From the NCBI RefSeq assembly GCF_017353175.1, contig NZ_JAFMYW010000001.1, forward strand, positions 496,001 through 560,000: a stretch of 64,000 nt of DNA, given 5' to 3'. The position numbers and the translations under genes were made by a program. Positions within the stretch are counted from its first letter, which is position 1. The number at the start of each line of letters is the position of its first letter. Origin of the DNA: Fibrella forsythiae. GTDB taxonomy: Bacteria; Bacteroidota; Bacteroidia; Cytophagales; Spirosomataceae. The notes under the pieces were generated by a model, which was given only the letters and a program-made list of their open reading frames with translations, ran no database searches and had not been told where the DNA came from. This document shows positions 19,601-28,023 of the stretch, piece by piece.

Positions 19601-19776
19601 AAATCAGCAACCTGCGTCTCTACGTATCGGGTCAGAACCTGGCAGTACTCACCAAGTACCCAGGCCCAGACCCAGAAGTATCGTCTAACGGTACGTCTAA
19701 CAGCGCGCAGGGCGTTGACCGCAACACGGTTGGCAATTCCCGCACGATTACTTTCGGCATCAAAGCAGGTTTTTAA
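16618..19776 (+). CDS. SusC/RagA-family TonB-dependent outer-membrane transporter (unit 3)
   Basis: A 1052-residue receptor. Signal peptide [17 protein letters not shown]...LAQ, regulatory-like domain ([30 protein letters not shown]), linker [20 protein letters not shown], plug with a repeated [15 protein letters not shown] signature and [33 protein letters not shown], then a barrel ending ITFGIKAGF. The transporter belongs to the same subgroup as unit 4 (both share [10 protein letters not shown]), while units 1 and 2 differ there. The susD partner begins 22 nt downstream, without an intercistronic hairpin. The signal-peptide region is nearly identical in DNA to unit 2, and so is part of the leader, which points to tandem duplication followed by barrel divergence. 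Confidence 0.95.
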   Translation: [1052 protein letters not shown]

Positions 19777-19797
19777 CTCCTATCGCCTCATCACATA

Positions 19798-21279
19798 ATG
19801 AAAACAAACAACCTACTTTCTGTAGCGCTGGCTGGCGTGCTGGCTATCAGTCTCGTTTCGTGCAATCGGGATTTGTTAACGCCCATTCCGCAGACATCTG
19901 TATCGGATGTATCGGCCTTCAGTACTACTAACCGCATTCAGACGCAGTTACTGTCTTTATATGGGTCGTTGAAAAATGGGAGTTTCTACGGCGGTCGCTA
20001 CGTAGTATACGGCGACATCCGGGGTGAAGATTTCCTCAACGAAACCACCAACCTGGTGACGGGTTCCGACGTCTGGAACCTAAACGTAACCAATGGAGCC
20101 ACCGCAGTGCAGACACTGTGGGCGCAGGCTTACCTGACTATTAATCGCTGTAACATTTTTCTGGATGGTATGGCCGCTGGGGGAAATACTGTAGTAGGTG
20201 CCGACTTGGGGGCCCGCTACGTGGCCGAAGCTAAATTGATTCGAGGCCTGACTTATTATTCGCTGCTTCAGTATTACGCCCGACCTTACGCCGACGGGAA
20301 CGGCAACAAACCCGGTGTGCCCTTACGCCTGACCGGTATCATCCAAACCGGCCAGTCAACACTGGCCCGGAGTACAGTTGCCGACGTATACACGCAGGTA
20401 TTGAAAGATCTCAATGAGGCAGAAGCCAGCTTACCGGCTTCGTATTCGGCGGCTTCAGACAATGTGACCCGTGTCCACAAGAACACAGCAAGCGCACTGA
20501 AAACGCGGGTGTATCTCAGTATGCAGAACTACGCAGGGGTCATCACCGAAGCTAATAAAATCGTCAGTGCAACGGCTCCGTTCTCTGCTCCCACGGGTGT
20601 GGCACATCGATTGCAGGCCGACATTGCCACTGTGTTTACGACTTATACCACTACGGAGTCGATTTTTTCTCTCCCAATGACCACCACCACAAACGATAAC
20701 CCGGGTGGGCAAAATCAGTTGGCCTATTACTTCTCGCCAACCTCAGCCAATGGGGGCGTTGGTAACGGTGAATACTCCCTCAATCCGCAGGGAATCATCG
20801 CCAACACCAACTGGACGGCTACGGATAAGCGACGTGCCTTTGTTCGGACAACAGGTACAGGCGCTTCGCAGAAGAACTGGCTAATTAAATACAAAACTGT
20901 CAGCCCTTACACAGATTGGGTACCCGTGATGCGGTATGCCGAAGTACTGCTGAATCTGGCCGAAGCAAAAGTCCGTAGCACCAATACGGTCGATGCCCAG
21001 GCTGTGGCGTTGCTAAATGCTGTGCGAAACCGATCAGATGCAGCCATAACCTACACCACGGCCAGTTTTGCTACACCAGCCGATCTGACCAATGCCATTC
21101 TCCTGGAAAGACGCATTGAATTCCTGGGCGAAGGCCTGCGGAACAATGATTTGCTCCGATTACTGCAAACCATTCCGGCTAAAGGAACGGTAGCAGCCAA
21201 AGCCCCAACCGAGTCGGGCTACATCTGGCCAATATCAGCAACTGAACTCACACTGAACTCAGCAGCTACGGATAATTAG
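19798..21279 (+). CDS. SusD/RagB-family surface nutrient-binding lipoprotein (unit 3)
   Basis: A 493-residue SusD-like lipoprotein whose signal ends with LVSC (Cys at about 25), followed by NRDLLTPIPQTSV. Typical helical segments: YVAEAKLIRGLTYYSLLQYYARPYAD with NKPGVPLRL, WVPVMRYAEVLLNLAEAKVR, LLNAVRNRSD and LLERRIEFLGEGLRNNDLLRL. The C-terminus YIWPISATELTLNS is the family ending, slightly shortened after the last Asn. Its YARPYAD and VRNR segments match the unit 4 SusD best, in line with the grouping of the two SusC partners. It should form the lid of the unit 3 transporter. A terminator follows at 21315. Confidence 0.94.
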   Translation: MKTNNLLSVALAGVLAISLVSCNRDLLTPIPQTSVSDVSAFSTTNRIQTQLLSLYGSLKNGSFYGGRYVVYGDIRGEDFLNETTNLVTGSDVWNLNVTNGATAVQTLWAQAYLTINRCNIFLDGMAAGGNTVVGADLGARYVAEAKLIRGLTYYSLLQYYARPYADGNGNKPGVPLRLTGIIQTGQSTLARSTVADVYTQVLKDLNEAEASLPASYSAASDNVTRVHKNTASALKTRVYLSMQNYAGVITEANKIVSATAPFSAPTGVAHRLQADIATVFTTYTTTESIFSLPMTTTTNDNPGGQNQLAYYFSPTSANGGVGNGEYSLNPQGIIANTNWTATDKRRAFVRTTGTGASQKNWLIKYKTVSPYTDWVPVMRYAEVLLNLAEAKVRSTNTVDAQAVALLNAVRNRSDAAITYTTASFATPADLTNAILLERRIEFLGEGLRNNDLLRLLQTIPAKGTVAAKAPTESGYIWPISATELTLNSAATDN

Positions 21280-21314
21280 GAACAGATGGTAAGATAACGG
21301 CAACGTACCTACGT

Positions 21315-21357
21315 AAAAACTCTCCGTCGGCTCAGGCATGGCGGAGAGTTTTTATTT
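21315..21357 (+). terminator. Rho-independent terminator of susCD unit 3
   Basis: AAAAACTCTCCG (21315-21326) pairs with CGGAGAGTTTTT (21342-21353). An ACGTACCT octamer lies just before it (21303-21310). Confidence 0.9.
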
Positions 21358-21860
21358 TGATAGTATTTTATACTTATGTATTTTATTAAAAAAATGCAAT
21401 TAATAGCCTGTTACATAACATTATAAGAGAAATCTGGAAATTATAATTTATTCAATAATTTACGTAGTATATAATTAAGTATTATTCTTATTTTTAGGTC
21501 GAAAATAGTGGCTCCATTGCCATTTAGAGACGGTTTCTCCAGTCAAGAGGGGCAATCTATACATTTACTATAATTATACTTTTCTCAGAATATCAATCCG
21601 AGATAACTCCCTTTCTCATTACATTTGCGGCACGTTTCTTAGATTATCGAAATAATTCTAATGGCCAGAAATTATATAGCAGGAATACGAGTGCTGTATA
21701 AAAAGTATGCTGAGTGCATTGCTTCTATTTAGTGCGATTACGCAACGAGTTACTTTCTCCAGTCGATCCATCTGGCCCAGTAGTAGATTCTCAATCGGCA
21801 ATTGAGAAACGTCAGTATAGTTTTCATCTTTTTAATCATTTCAATTCATCAGAAACTTCT
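21358..21860 (+). promoter_or_regulatory. AT-rich promoter/leader region of susC unit 4
   Basis: A 500-bp AT-rich gap. TACATTTG at 21620-21627 fits TAnnTTTG exactly and would give a leader of about 230 nt; no clear -33 TTG. The last 35 nt (TTTAATCATTTCAA...AAACTTCTATGAG) resemble the end of the unit 1 leader rather than those of units 2 and 3. The susC frame is open upstream to 21714, but those 49 codons are not SusC-like. Confidence 0.5.
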
Positions 21861-24800
21861 ATGAGCAGACTGTTTATGGGAAGTTGGCTGCTTTTGCTGC
21901 TGTTCTCGTTGCCAACACTGGCACAGGATATCACCATCCAGGGCCGAGTAACTTCATCAGATGATGGCACTCCCCTTCCGGGCGTGACCGTACAGGTAAA
22001 AGGAACCACACGAGGTACCACCACAGATGTACAGGGTAACTACCGCATCAACGCATCCGGTACCAGTACCCTTGTCTATAGCTATATCGGCTATGCATTG
22101 CAGGAACAGGCTGTTGGCAATCGGACGGCAATCAGCGTATCGCTGGTTAGCGATTCGCAACAGCTGAGCGAAGTGGTCGTAACAGGTTACGGCACTCAGC
22201 AGCGTCGTGATGTGACCGGGTCCGTTGGTACCATCAAAGGCGACGGCATCAAGAACATTGCGGTACCTAGCTTCGACAAGTACCTGCAAGGCCAGGTTGC
22301 CGGTGTACAGGCTTCTGTTCCAGGTGGTGTATTGGGTCAGGCTGCGCGCGTTCGAATTCGGGGAACAAACTCGATCTCGAACAGCTCAGATCCGCTATAC
22401 GTAGTTGATGGTGTTCCGTACATAACGGGTAACCAGGGAGCTAGTGGCAACAACCCCTACAACCCCCTGGGCGATATCAGCCCGAACGATATTGAAAGCG
22501 TTGAAGTCCTGAAAGATGGGTCAGCAACGGCTATTTACGGATCACGGGCGGCTAATGGTGTCATTCTGATTACGACCAAACGGGGTAAAAAAGGTGCACC
22601 ACGCCTGTCGTACGATGGTTGGTTTGCCCTGGCTCAACCATCAAAACGGTTCGACCTGCTAAACGCTGACGAGTTCATCACGATTGCCAATGAGAAGCTG
22701 ACCAACGCCGGTATCGCCGCGGCGGCCTTCCCAACCTCGAATACAGCGACGGGGGGTAACTACGATTCAAACTGGCAGGACGTTATTCTGCGGACTGGTT
22801 TTCAACAAAACCACGCACTGTCATTCAGCGGTGCCACCGACCAGACCAACTACTATTTCTCGCTGGGTTACGCGAACCTGCAAGGCAACATCAACGCCAA
22901 TAACCAGACGAAATACAGCGTACGTGCCAAGCTTGACCAGAAAGCGTTTAACGACAAGCTAACATTTGGCATCAATGTATTTGCTACGCAGACCGCCAAT
23001 ACCGGTTTGAACCAGGGGACAAACGCCCTCTCAGGAAATATTGCCGGGGCGATCTACGCATTTCCAAACGTAGCCGTGAAATTTCCGGACGGGACGTACA
23101 ACATTGAAGGGCAAAGCTTAGGCCGGGGAGCCAACACACGGGCGATTTACGGTAACTATACCAACCAGCAGTTCATTCTCGACAACAACATCTACAAGAA
23201 CCAAAACCTCAACCTAACGGGGAATACGTATGTCGATGTTGAAATTCTGAAAGGCCTGAACGCCCGGACGCAGATTGGTATCAACTACCTGAACAACGAA
23301 GATTTTACGTACCAGAACCCAGATCATGGCGATGGTGTGTCGGTGAGAGGCTCGCTGGATCAACTCTACCAGAATCAGTTCCGCTACAACTGGCAGAATA
23401 CGTTGAGCTACAACCGGACGCTCGGTCAGCATAAAATCGGTGCAGTAGTTGGGTACGAGCAACAGAAAACGAACTACCGCTACTTCGAGGCATATGGTAC
23501 TGGTTTATCTGATAAATATTTCGGTGTGAATGGCAACATCATCAGCGGTTCGTTGACGAACCAGCAAATTTTTGGTACCGCTAACCAACGGGCATTCGAA
23601 TCTGTGTTTGGCCGGGCAAACTACTCGTATGGCGACCGGTATCTGTTGAGCGCAACGGTACGCGAAGACAAAATCTCATCGCTCCCTATCGGTAACCAGA
23701 GCGCTGTGCTACCCGGTATCTCTGTAGGCTGGCGGATATCGGAAGAGAAATTCATGAAATCGGTTGGTTTCCTCAATGAGTTGAAACTTCGTGGTGGCTA
23801 TGCGGTTGTAGGTAACGTTGAAATTGGCAACTATCCCTACGCTGGTATTTTCTCAGCGACACAATACGGCGATGTAACGGGTATCCGGTACAGCCAGGTG
23901 GGTAACAGCAACCTGAAGTTTGAAACCAGCAAAAAACTCAACTTCGGGGTTGACGCTTCGTTTTTCGCGAACCGCATCAGCTTCACGGCTGAGTACTTCC
24001 GCAACAACATCGACAACCTGATTCTGCAGGCACCAACGCCACCTTCGCTTGGCGTTCCTGCCAACCAGATTGCCCAGAACATCGGCCGGATGTATAACCA
24101 GGGTGTCGAGCTATCGTTGAACACGGTTAACTTCCAGACGAACAGCTTCTCGTGGCGCACCAACTTCAACCTGACGTTTGTACAGAACAAGATTCAGCAA
24201 TTGGTAAATGGCAGCGATATTCCATCGACCTACAACATCCTTCGCGAGGGTGAGTCGATCGGTGCGTTCTATGGCTATGTGAGCCGGGGCGTAAACCCAT
24301 CGAACGGTAACCCGATCTTCGAAAAAGCGGATGGTTCGCAGGTTCAATACCTGATTGGTAAAGTAACGACCGCGGCAAGCCCGTTTGTGTGGGCCCGATA
24401 TGACCCGGCTGCAACGAGCGTTACATCCGTATCGGCACTGGCGCTTACCAATAGCGACAAGCGGGTACTGGGTGTTGGTAACCCAACCTGGTACGGTGGT
24501 TTCAACAACTCATTCTCCTACAAGAACTTCGACGCTACGGTGTTCCTGACCTTTGCAGGTGGTAACAAAATCTATAATGTTACCCGCCAGGAGCAGTTGA
24601 ACAACCAGGTGTTTGCCAACGCCGGTCGCGAATTGCTGAACCGCTGGACGGCGGATGGCCAGATCACGGACGTACCCAAGCTGTATTTCAACTCCGACGC
24701 TACGGTGCTGCAAAACGGCAACCTGAATAGCCGGTTCCTGGAAGATGGCTCGTTCCTGCGGGTTCAGAACCTGAGCCTGGGTTATACCCTGCCAGCTGGA

Positions 24801-24992
24801 TTGCGCCGGTCAATCCGGTCGAGCAGCTTCCGGGTGTATGCACAGGTTCAGAATGCCTTCGTGTTCACCAAGTATAAAGGACTTGATCCTGAACTGGGTA
24901 GCAGCGTAACCACAAACGCAGCTCCTGGCGTTGATAACCGGACAAACCCGGTGCCTCGCACGTTCACGGCTGGCCTGAACATGACTTTCTAA
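21861..24992 (+). CDS. SusC/RagA-family TonB-dependent outer-membrane transporter (unit 4)
   Basis: About 1043 residues from the ATG that opens the signal peptide ([17 protein letters not shown]...LAQ). Domains: carboxypeptidase-regulatory-like ([27 protein letters not shown]), linker [22 protein letters not shown], plug ([55 protein letters not shown]) and a barrel ending [10 protein letters not shown]. It is closest to unit 3 in the plug and linker. The partner susD starts 106 nt later, beyond a 10-bp hairpin. As with the other units, the ligand cannot be inferred because no degradative gene is linked. Confidence 0.95.
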   Translation: [1043 protein letters not shown]

Positions 24993-25015
24993 GTACCATT
25001 AATTCGCTCTGTGCG

Positions 25016-25061
25016 TACGATTTGGTGGGTCATGGCTCTGAACAGGCCCCGCCAAATCGTA
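25016..25061 (+). promoter_or_regulatory. Intercistronic hairpin between susC and susD of unit 4
   Basis: TACGATTTGG (25016-25025) and CCAAATCGTA (25052-25061) are perfect 10-bp arms, extended inwards by GGG/CCC with a bulge. No T-run follows. Confidence 0.6.
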
Positions 25062-25098
25062 ACCACAAGACGTAGAATGACTTAATTGACAGACACAA

Positions 25099-26703
25099 AT
25101 GAAAAAAGTAATAAACAGTTTTCTGAGTCCGGGACGGATAGCCAAGGCAACCCTGCTGGGTACGTTGCTGGTGGCGTCTTCCTGCCAAAAGTTTACGGAG
25201 CTCAATCCGTTAGCCTCGCTATCGGAAAACACAGCTTTCACATCGGCCAACAGTATTGAACTGGTTGCCAACGGGGTGTATCAGTCTGCGGCCATCGGGA
25301 CGTATTCGGGTGGTGCAGGTCGTGGTTATCCATTTGGCTCGGCTTCAATCGAGCAAGGAGAAATGCGTGGAGAAGACATGGTGAACCTTCAGGCTTTCTA
25401 TGACTTTACATACCGGGCGCTGTATTCAACCGCAACGGCCAACAACGTAAACCACTGGGAGCAGTTGTACGCCTTGATCAACCAGGCCAACATTCTGATC
25501 AACGGCGTTCGGCAGGCGGGTACGAATGGCGTCATTTCGGCGGCATCGGCTACACAATATGAAGGAGAAGGTCGTTTTCTGCGGGCGTTGGCTCACCACG
25601 AGTTACTGATCCATTTCTCACGGCCTTATGCAGACAACAATGGTGCTAATCCGGGTGTGCCTTACCGCGAGAACCCGATTAACTCAACCACATCGGTGCA
25701 GGAAGGCCTAGCTCAGGGCCGGGGAACGGTTGCTCAGACCTATGCCAAAATTCTGGCCGATCTGGACTTTGCCGAAACAAACCTGCCTGCCACACGGTCG
25801 GCCGTAGGTGTATCAATCTCACGGGCTACCTCAGGTGCAGCCATTGCCCTGAAAACACGGGTGAAGCAACACATGCAGGATTGGGCCGGCGTTATTACCG
25901 AAGGCACAAAACTCGGAACGGCAGGAACAACCGGAACGTTTACCAGCCCAATTGGCAACTACAAACTGGAAGCAACGGTTGATGCACCATTCGTAAATTA
26001 CTCAGCCAACGCTGAATCGATCTTCTCGATTGCGAACAGCCTGAACTCAAATCCAGGCGTAAACGGTGCCCTCGCAAGCATGTTTGGCCCAACCTCGCTC
26101 GGCAGCCGCGACCTGATTGCTACGAGCCCAAACCTGTACAACGCGCCGTTCTGGGTTACTGGTGATACCCGTCGTACGCTGCTTCAGGTAGTGCAAACGA
26201 CCGGTAGCTATCCGTTCTACTTCAATTACAAATACCGCCAGTATACGACCCGCGCTGACTGGGCTCCGATTCTCCGGTACGCTGAAGTTCTGCTGAACGT
26301 ATCTGAGGCGTACTCTCGTCAGGGAAATACCACACAGGCGCTTGCCCTACTCAACGCCGTACGGAACCGTGCCGTGCCTGTTGCTGAACGTTTCACTACG
26401 GCACCAGCAGATCTGACTCAGGCTATCCTGAACGAACGCCGGATCGAGTTCACGGGCGAAGGCCGTCGCTGGCCGGATATTCACCGGTTAGCCCTGGACC
26501 CGAAATACTCAACAGCTGGCATTCCGGCAAAAATCGACGTGTCGCAGATCAGAAGCACAAGCTATAACCTGACTACCCGTCCGGTGCTAACAGGTATCGT
26601 TGCCGCCATTCCATACAATGATTATCGGTTCCTGTGGCCAATTCCAACCTCGGAAGCGTCACTCAACCCAACGTTGCTGGCTCAGCAGAATCCCGGTTAT
26701 TAA
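25099..26703 (+). CDS. SusD/RagB-family surface nutrient-binding lipoprotein (unit 4)
   Basis: A 534-residue SusD-like lipoprotein, the longest of the four. The signal ends at VASSC (Cys at about 31; QKFTELNPLASLSE follows). Family landmarks: YEGEGRFLRALAHHELLIHFSRPYAD with NPGVPYRENP, WAPILRYAEVLLNVSEAYSRQG, LLNAVRNRAVP, ILNERRIEFTGEGRRWPDIHRL and the C-terminal FLWPIPTSEASLNP...NPGY. It should bind substrate at the cell surface together with the unit 4 SusC. A very strong terminator 17 nt downstream closes the whole four-unit array. The nearby ung gene runs the other way and is not part of the locus. Confidence 0.94.
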   Translation: MKKVINSFLSPGRIAKATLLGTLLVASSCQKFTELNPLASLSENTAFTSANSIELVANGVYQSAAIGTYSGGAGRGYPFGSASIEQGEMRGEDMVNLQAFYDFTYRALYSTATANNVNHWEQLYALINQANILINGVRQAGTNGVISAASATQYEGEGRFLRALAHHELLIHFSRPYADNNGANPGVPYRENPINSTTSVQEGLAQGRGTVAQTYAKILADLDFAETNLPATRSAVGVSISRATSGAAIALKTRVKQHMQDWAGVITEGTKLGTAGTTGTFTSPIGNYKLEATVDAPFVNYSANAESIFSIANSLNSNPGVNGALASMFGPTSLGSRDLIATSPNLYNAPFWVTGDTRRTLLQVVQTTGSYPFYFNYKYRQYTTRADWAPILRYAEVLLNVSEAYSRQGNTTQALALLNAVRNRAVPVAERFTTAPADLTQAILNERRIEFTGEGRRWPDIHRLALDPKYSTAGIPAKIDVSQIRSTSYNLTTRPVLTGIVAAIPYNDYRFLWPIPTSEASLNPTLLAQQNPGY

Positions 26704-26720
26704 TCGCCGTATCCAGTAAC

Positions 26721-26757
26721 AAAAAAGCGCTTCCCGTTAAACAGGAAGCGCTTTTTT
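26721..26757. terminator. Strong bidirectional terminator after the SusCD array
   Basis: AAAAAAGCGCTTCC / GGAAGCGCTTTTTT, perfect 14-bp arms with a nine-base loop, between convergent susD and ung. Confidence 0.93.
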
Positions 26758-26781
26758 TGCTTTTGCTGTAAACCCACTCAG

Positions 26782-27447
26782 TTACCACTCAATCGGGGCC
26801 AGCCCTTTACTGATCAGGTACTCATTGGCCTGACTAAAATGTTTATTACCGAACCAACCACCCCATTGAGCGGCCATTGGAGACGGATGTTTCGATTTAA
26901 GGACAAGGTGTTTGTTTTCGTCGATGACGGCACCCTTTTTCTGGGCATAAGCGCCCCAAAGAAGAAACACGACATTCTCTTTCTCTGCCGAGATCAATTT
27001 AATCACAGCATCGGTAAACGTTTCCCAGCCCTTTCCCTGATGCGAACCCGCCTGACCCGCCCGGACGGTCAATGTCGAATTGAGCAGCATAACACCCTGC
27101 GATGCCCAACGCTCAAGATTACCCGACTTCGGAATCGGCTTACCCAGGTCGTCCTGAATTTCTTTGAAAATATTGATCAATGAGGGTGGCTTTGTGATGC
27201 CGTCTGCCACTGAAAAAGCAAGACCGTTTGCCTGGCCTTCGCCGTGGTAGGGATCCTGTCCCAGAATAACAACGCGTGTTGCTTCAAACGGGCATTTGTC
27301 GAACGCATTGAACATTAGCCGCCCTGGTGGGTAAATTCGCTGTGTTGAGTATTCGTCGCGCAGAAACTCGGCTAGCTTAGTAAAGTACGGTTTGTTGAAT
27401 TCGGGTTGCAGGTGTGGCTTCCAGGAATCAGCAATGGTGACGTTCAT
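26782..27447 (-). CDS. ung: Uracil-DNA glycosylase (family 1)
   Basis: A 221-residue enzyme that removes uracil from DNA in base-excision repair. The water-activating loop GQDPYHG (Asp65) and the C-terminal HPSP minor-groove loop (His187) are both intact. MLLNSTLTVRAGQAGSH and the VVFLLWGAYAQ segment match the family, and length is normal. The start ATG at 27447 gives MNVTIADSWKPHL, the usual N-terminus. The gene is alone on its strand, convergent with the SusCD array across a strong terminator and divergent from apaG. Assignment is firm. Confidence 0.97.
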   Translation of the reverse strand: MNVTIADSWKPHLQPEFNKPYFTKLAEFLRDEYSTQRIYPPGRLMFNAFDKCPFEATRVVILGQDPYHGEGQANGLAFSVADGITKPPSLINIFKEIQDDLGKPIPKSGNLERWASQGVMLLNSTLTVRAGQAGSHQGKGWETFTDAVIKLISAEKENVVFLLWGAYAQKKGAVIDENKHLVLKSKHPSPMAAQWGGWFGNKHFSQANEYLISKGLAPIEW

Positions 27448-27617
27448 AAAGTGAAGAATACGTTGGTGACAGATTAACCAGACAAAGGTTAGCTGATCGG
27501 GGTGATTGTGGGCGAACTATTCATTGAATTTGAAATTTATTTTAGGCCCCACTGGTTGAGGAAGCAAACTAAAGAACTTATTTTACGTTCTAAAGTTGTC
27601 AAAAACGGGTTTTTTTT

Positions 27618-28004
27618 ATGATTACGGCAGTAACGGAAGGCATTAAGGTCAGTGTGAAAACGGAATACCAGCATGGGTATTCAAGCCCACTACAGGCGCA
27701 CTTTGTATTCACGTATCGTATCGCCATTGAAAACCATAGCGAACACACCATTCAACTTCTCCGCAGGCATTGGCTCATCTACGACGCCCATGGGCAGGTA
27801 CGGGAGGTAGAAGGCGAAGGCGTGATTGGCCTGCAACCCGTGCTCGAACCCGGCGAGCGGCACGAATATGTGTCGGGGTGTAACCTGCATGCCAGCATGG
27901 GCAAAATGGTGGGCACTTACCTCGTTGAACGCCTGATCGACGGCAAACAATTTCGTATCCAGGTACCCGAATTCACGATGGTGGTCCCTTTTCAGTTGAA
28001 CTAA
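27618..28004 (+). CDS. apaG: ApaG-domain protein
   Basis: A 128-residue single-domain ApaG protein, an immunoglobulin-like beta sandwich. Visible landmarks are FVFTYRIAIENHSEHTIQLLRRHWLI, the GEGVIGLQPVLEPGERHEY stretch and GTYLVERLIDGKQFRIQVPEF. ApaG has been linked genetically to Co2+/Mg2+ resistance and Ap4A levels in enterobacteria; related domains occur in F-box proteins. Biochemical function is still not settled. It has its own start after a run of T residues and is followed 19 nt later by a methyltransferase gene, suggesting an operon of apaG, methyltransferase and a lipoprotein. Confidence 0.93.
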   Translation: MITAVTEGIKVSVKTEYQHGYSSPLQAHFVFTYRIAIENHSEHTIQLLRRHWLIYDAHGQVREVEGEGVIGLQPVLEPGERHEYVSGCNLHASMGKMVGTYLVERLIDGKQFRIQVPEFTMVVPFQLN

Positions 28005-28023
28005 TACTGCCAGCCAGGGATCT

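Noticed and set aside
21714-21860. N-terminal extension of susC unit 4
   Set aside because: Same reasoning: the signal peptide begins at 21861 and the extension is not protein-like.
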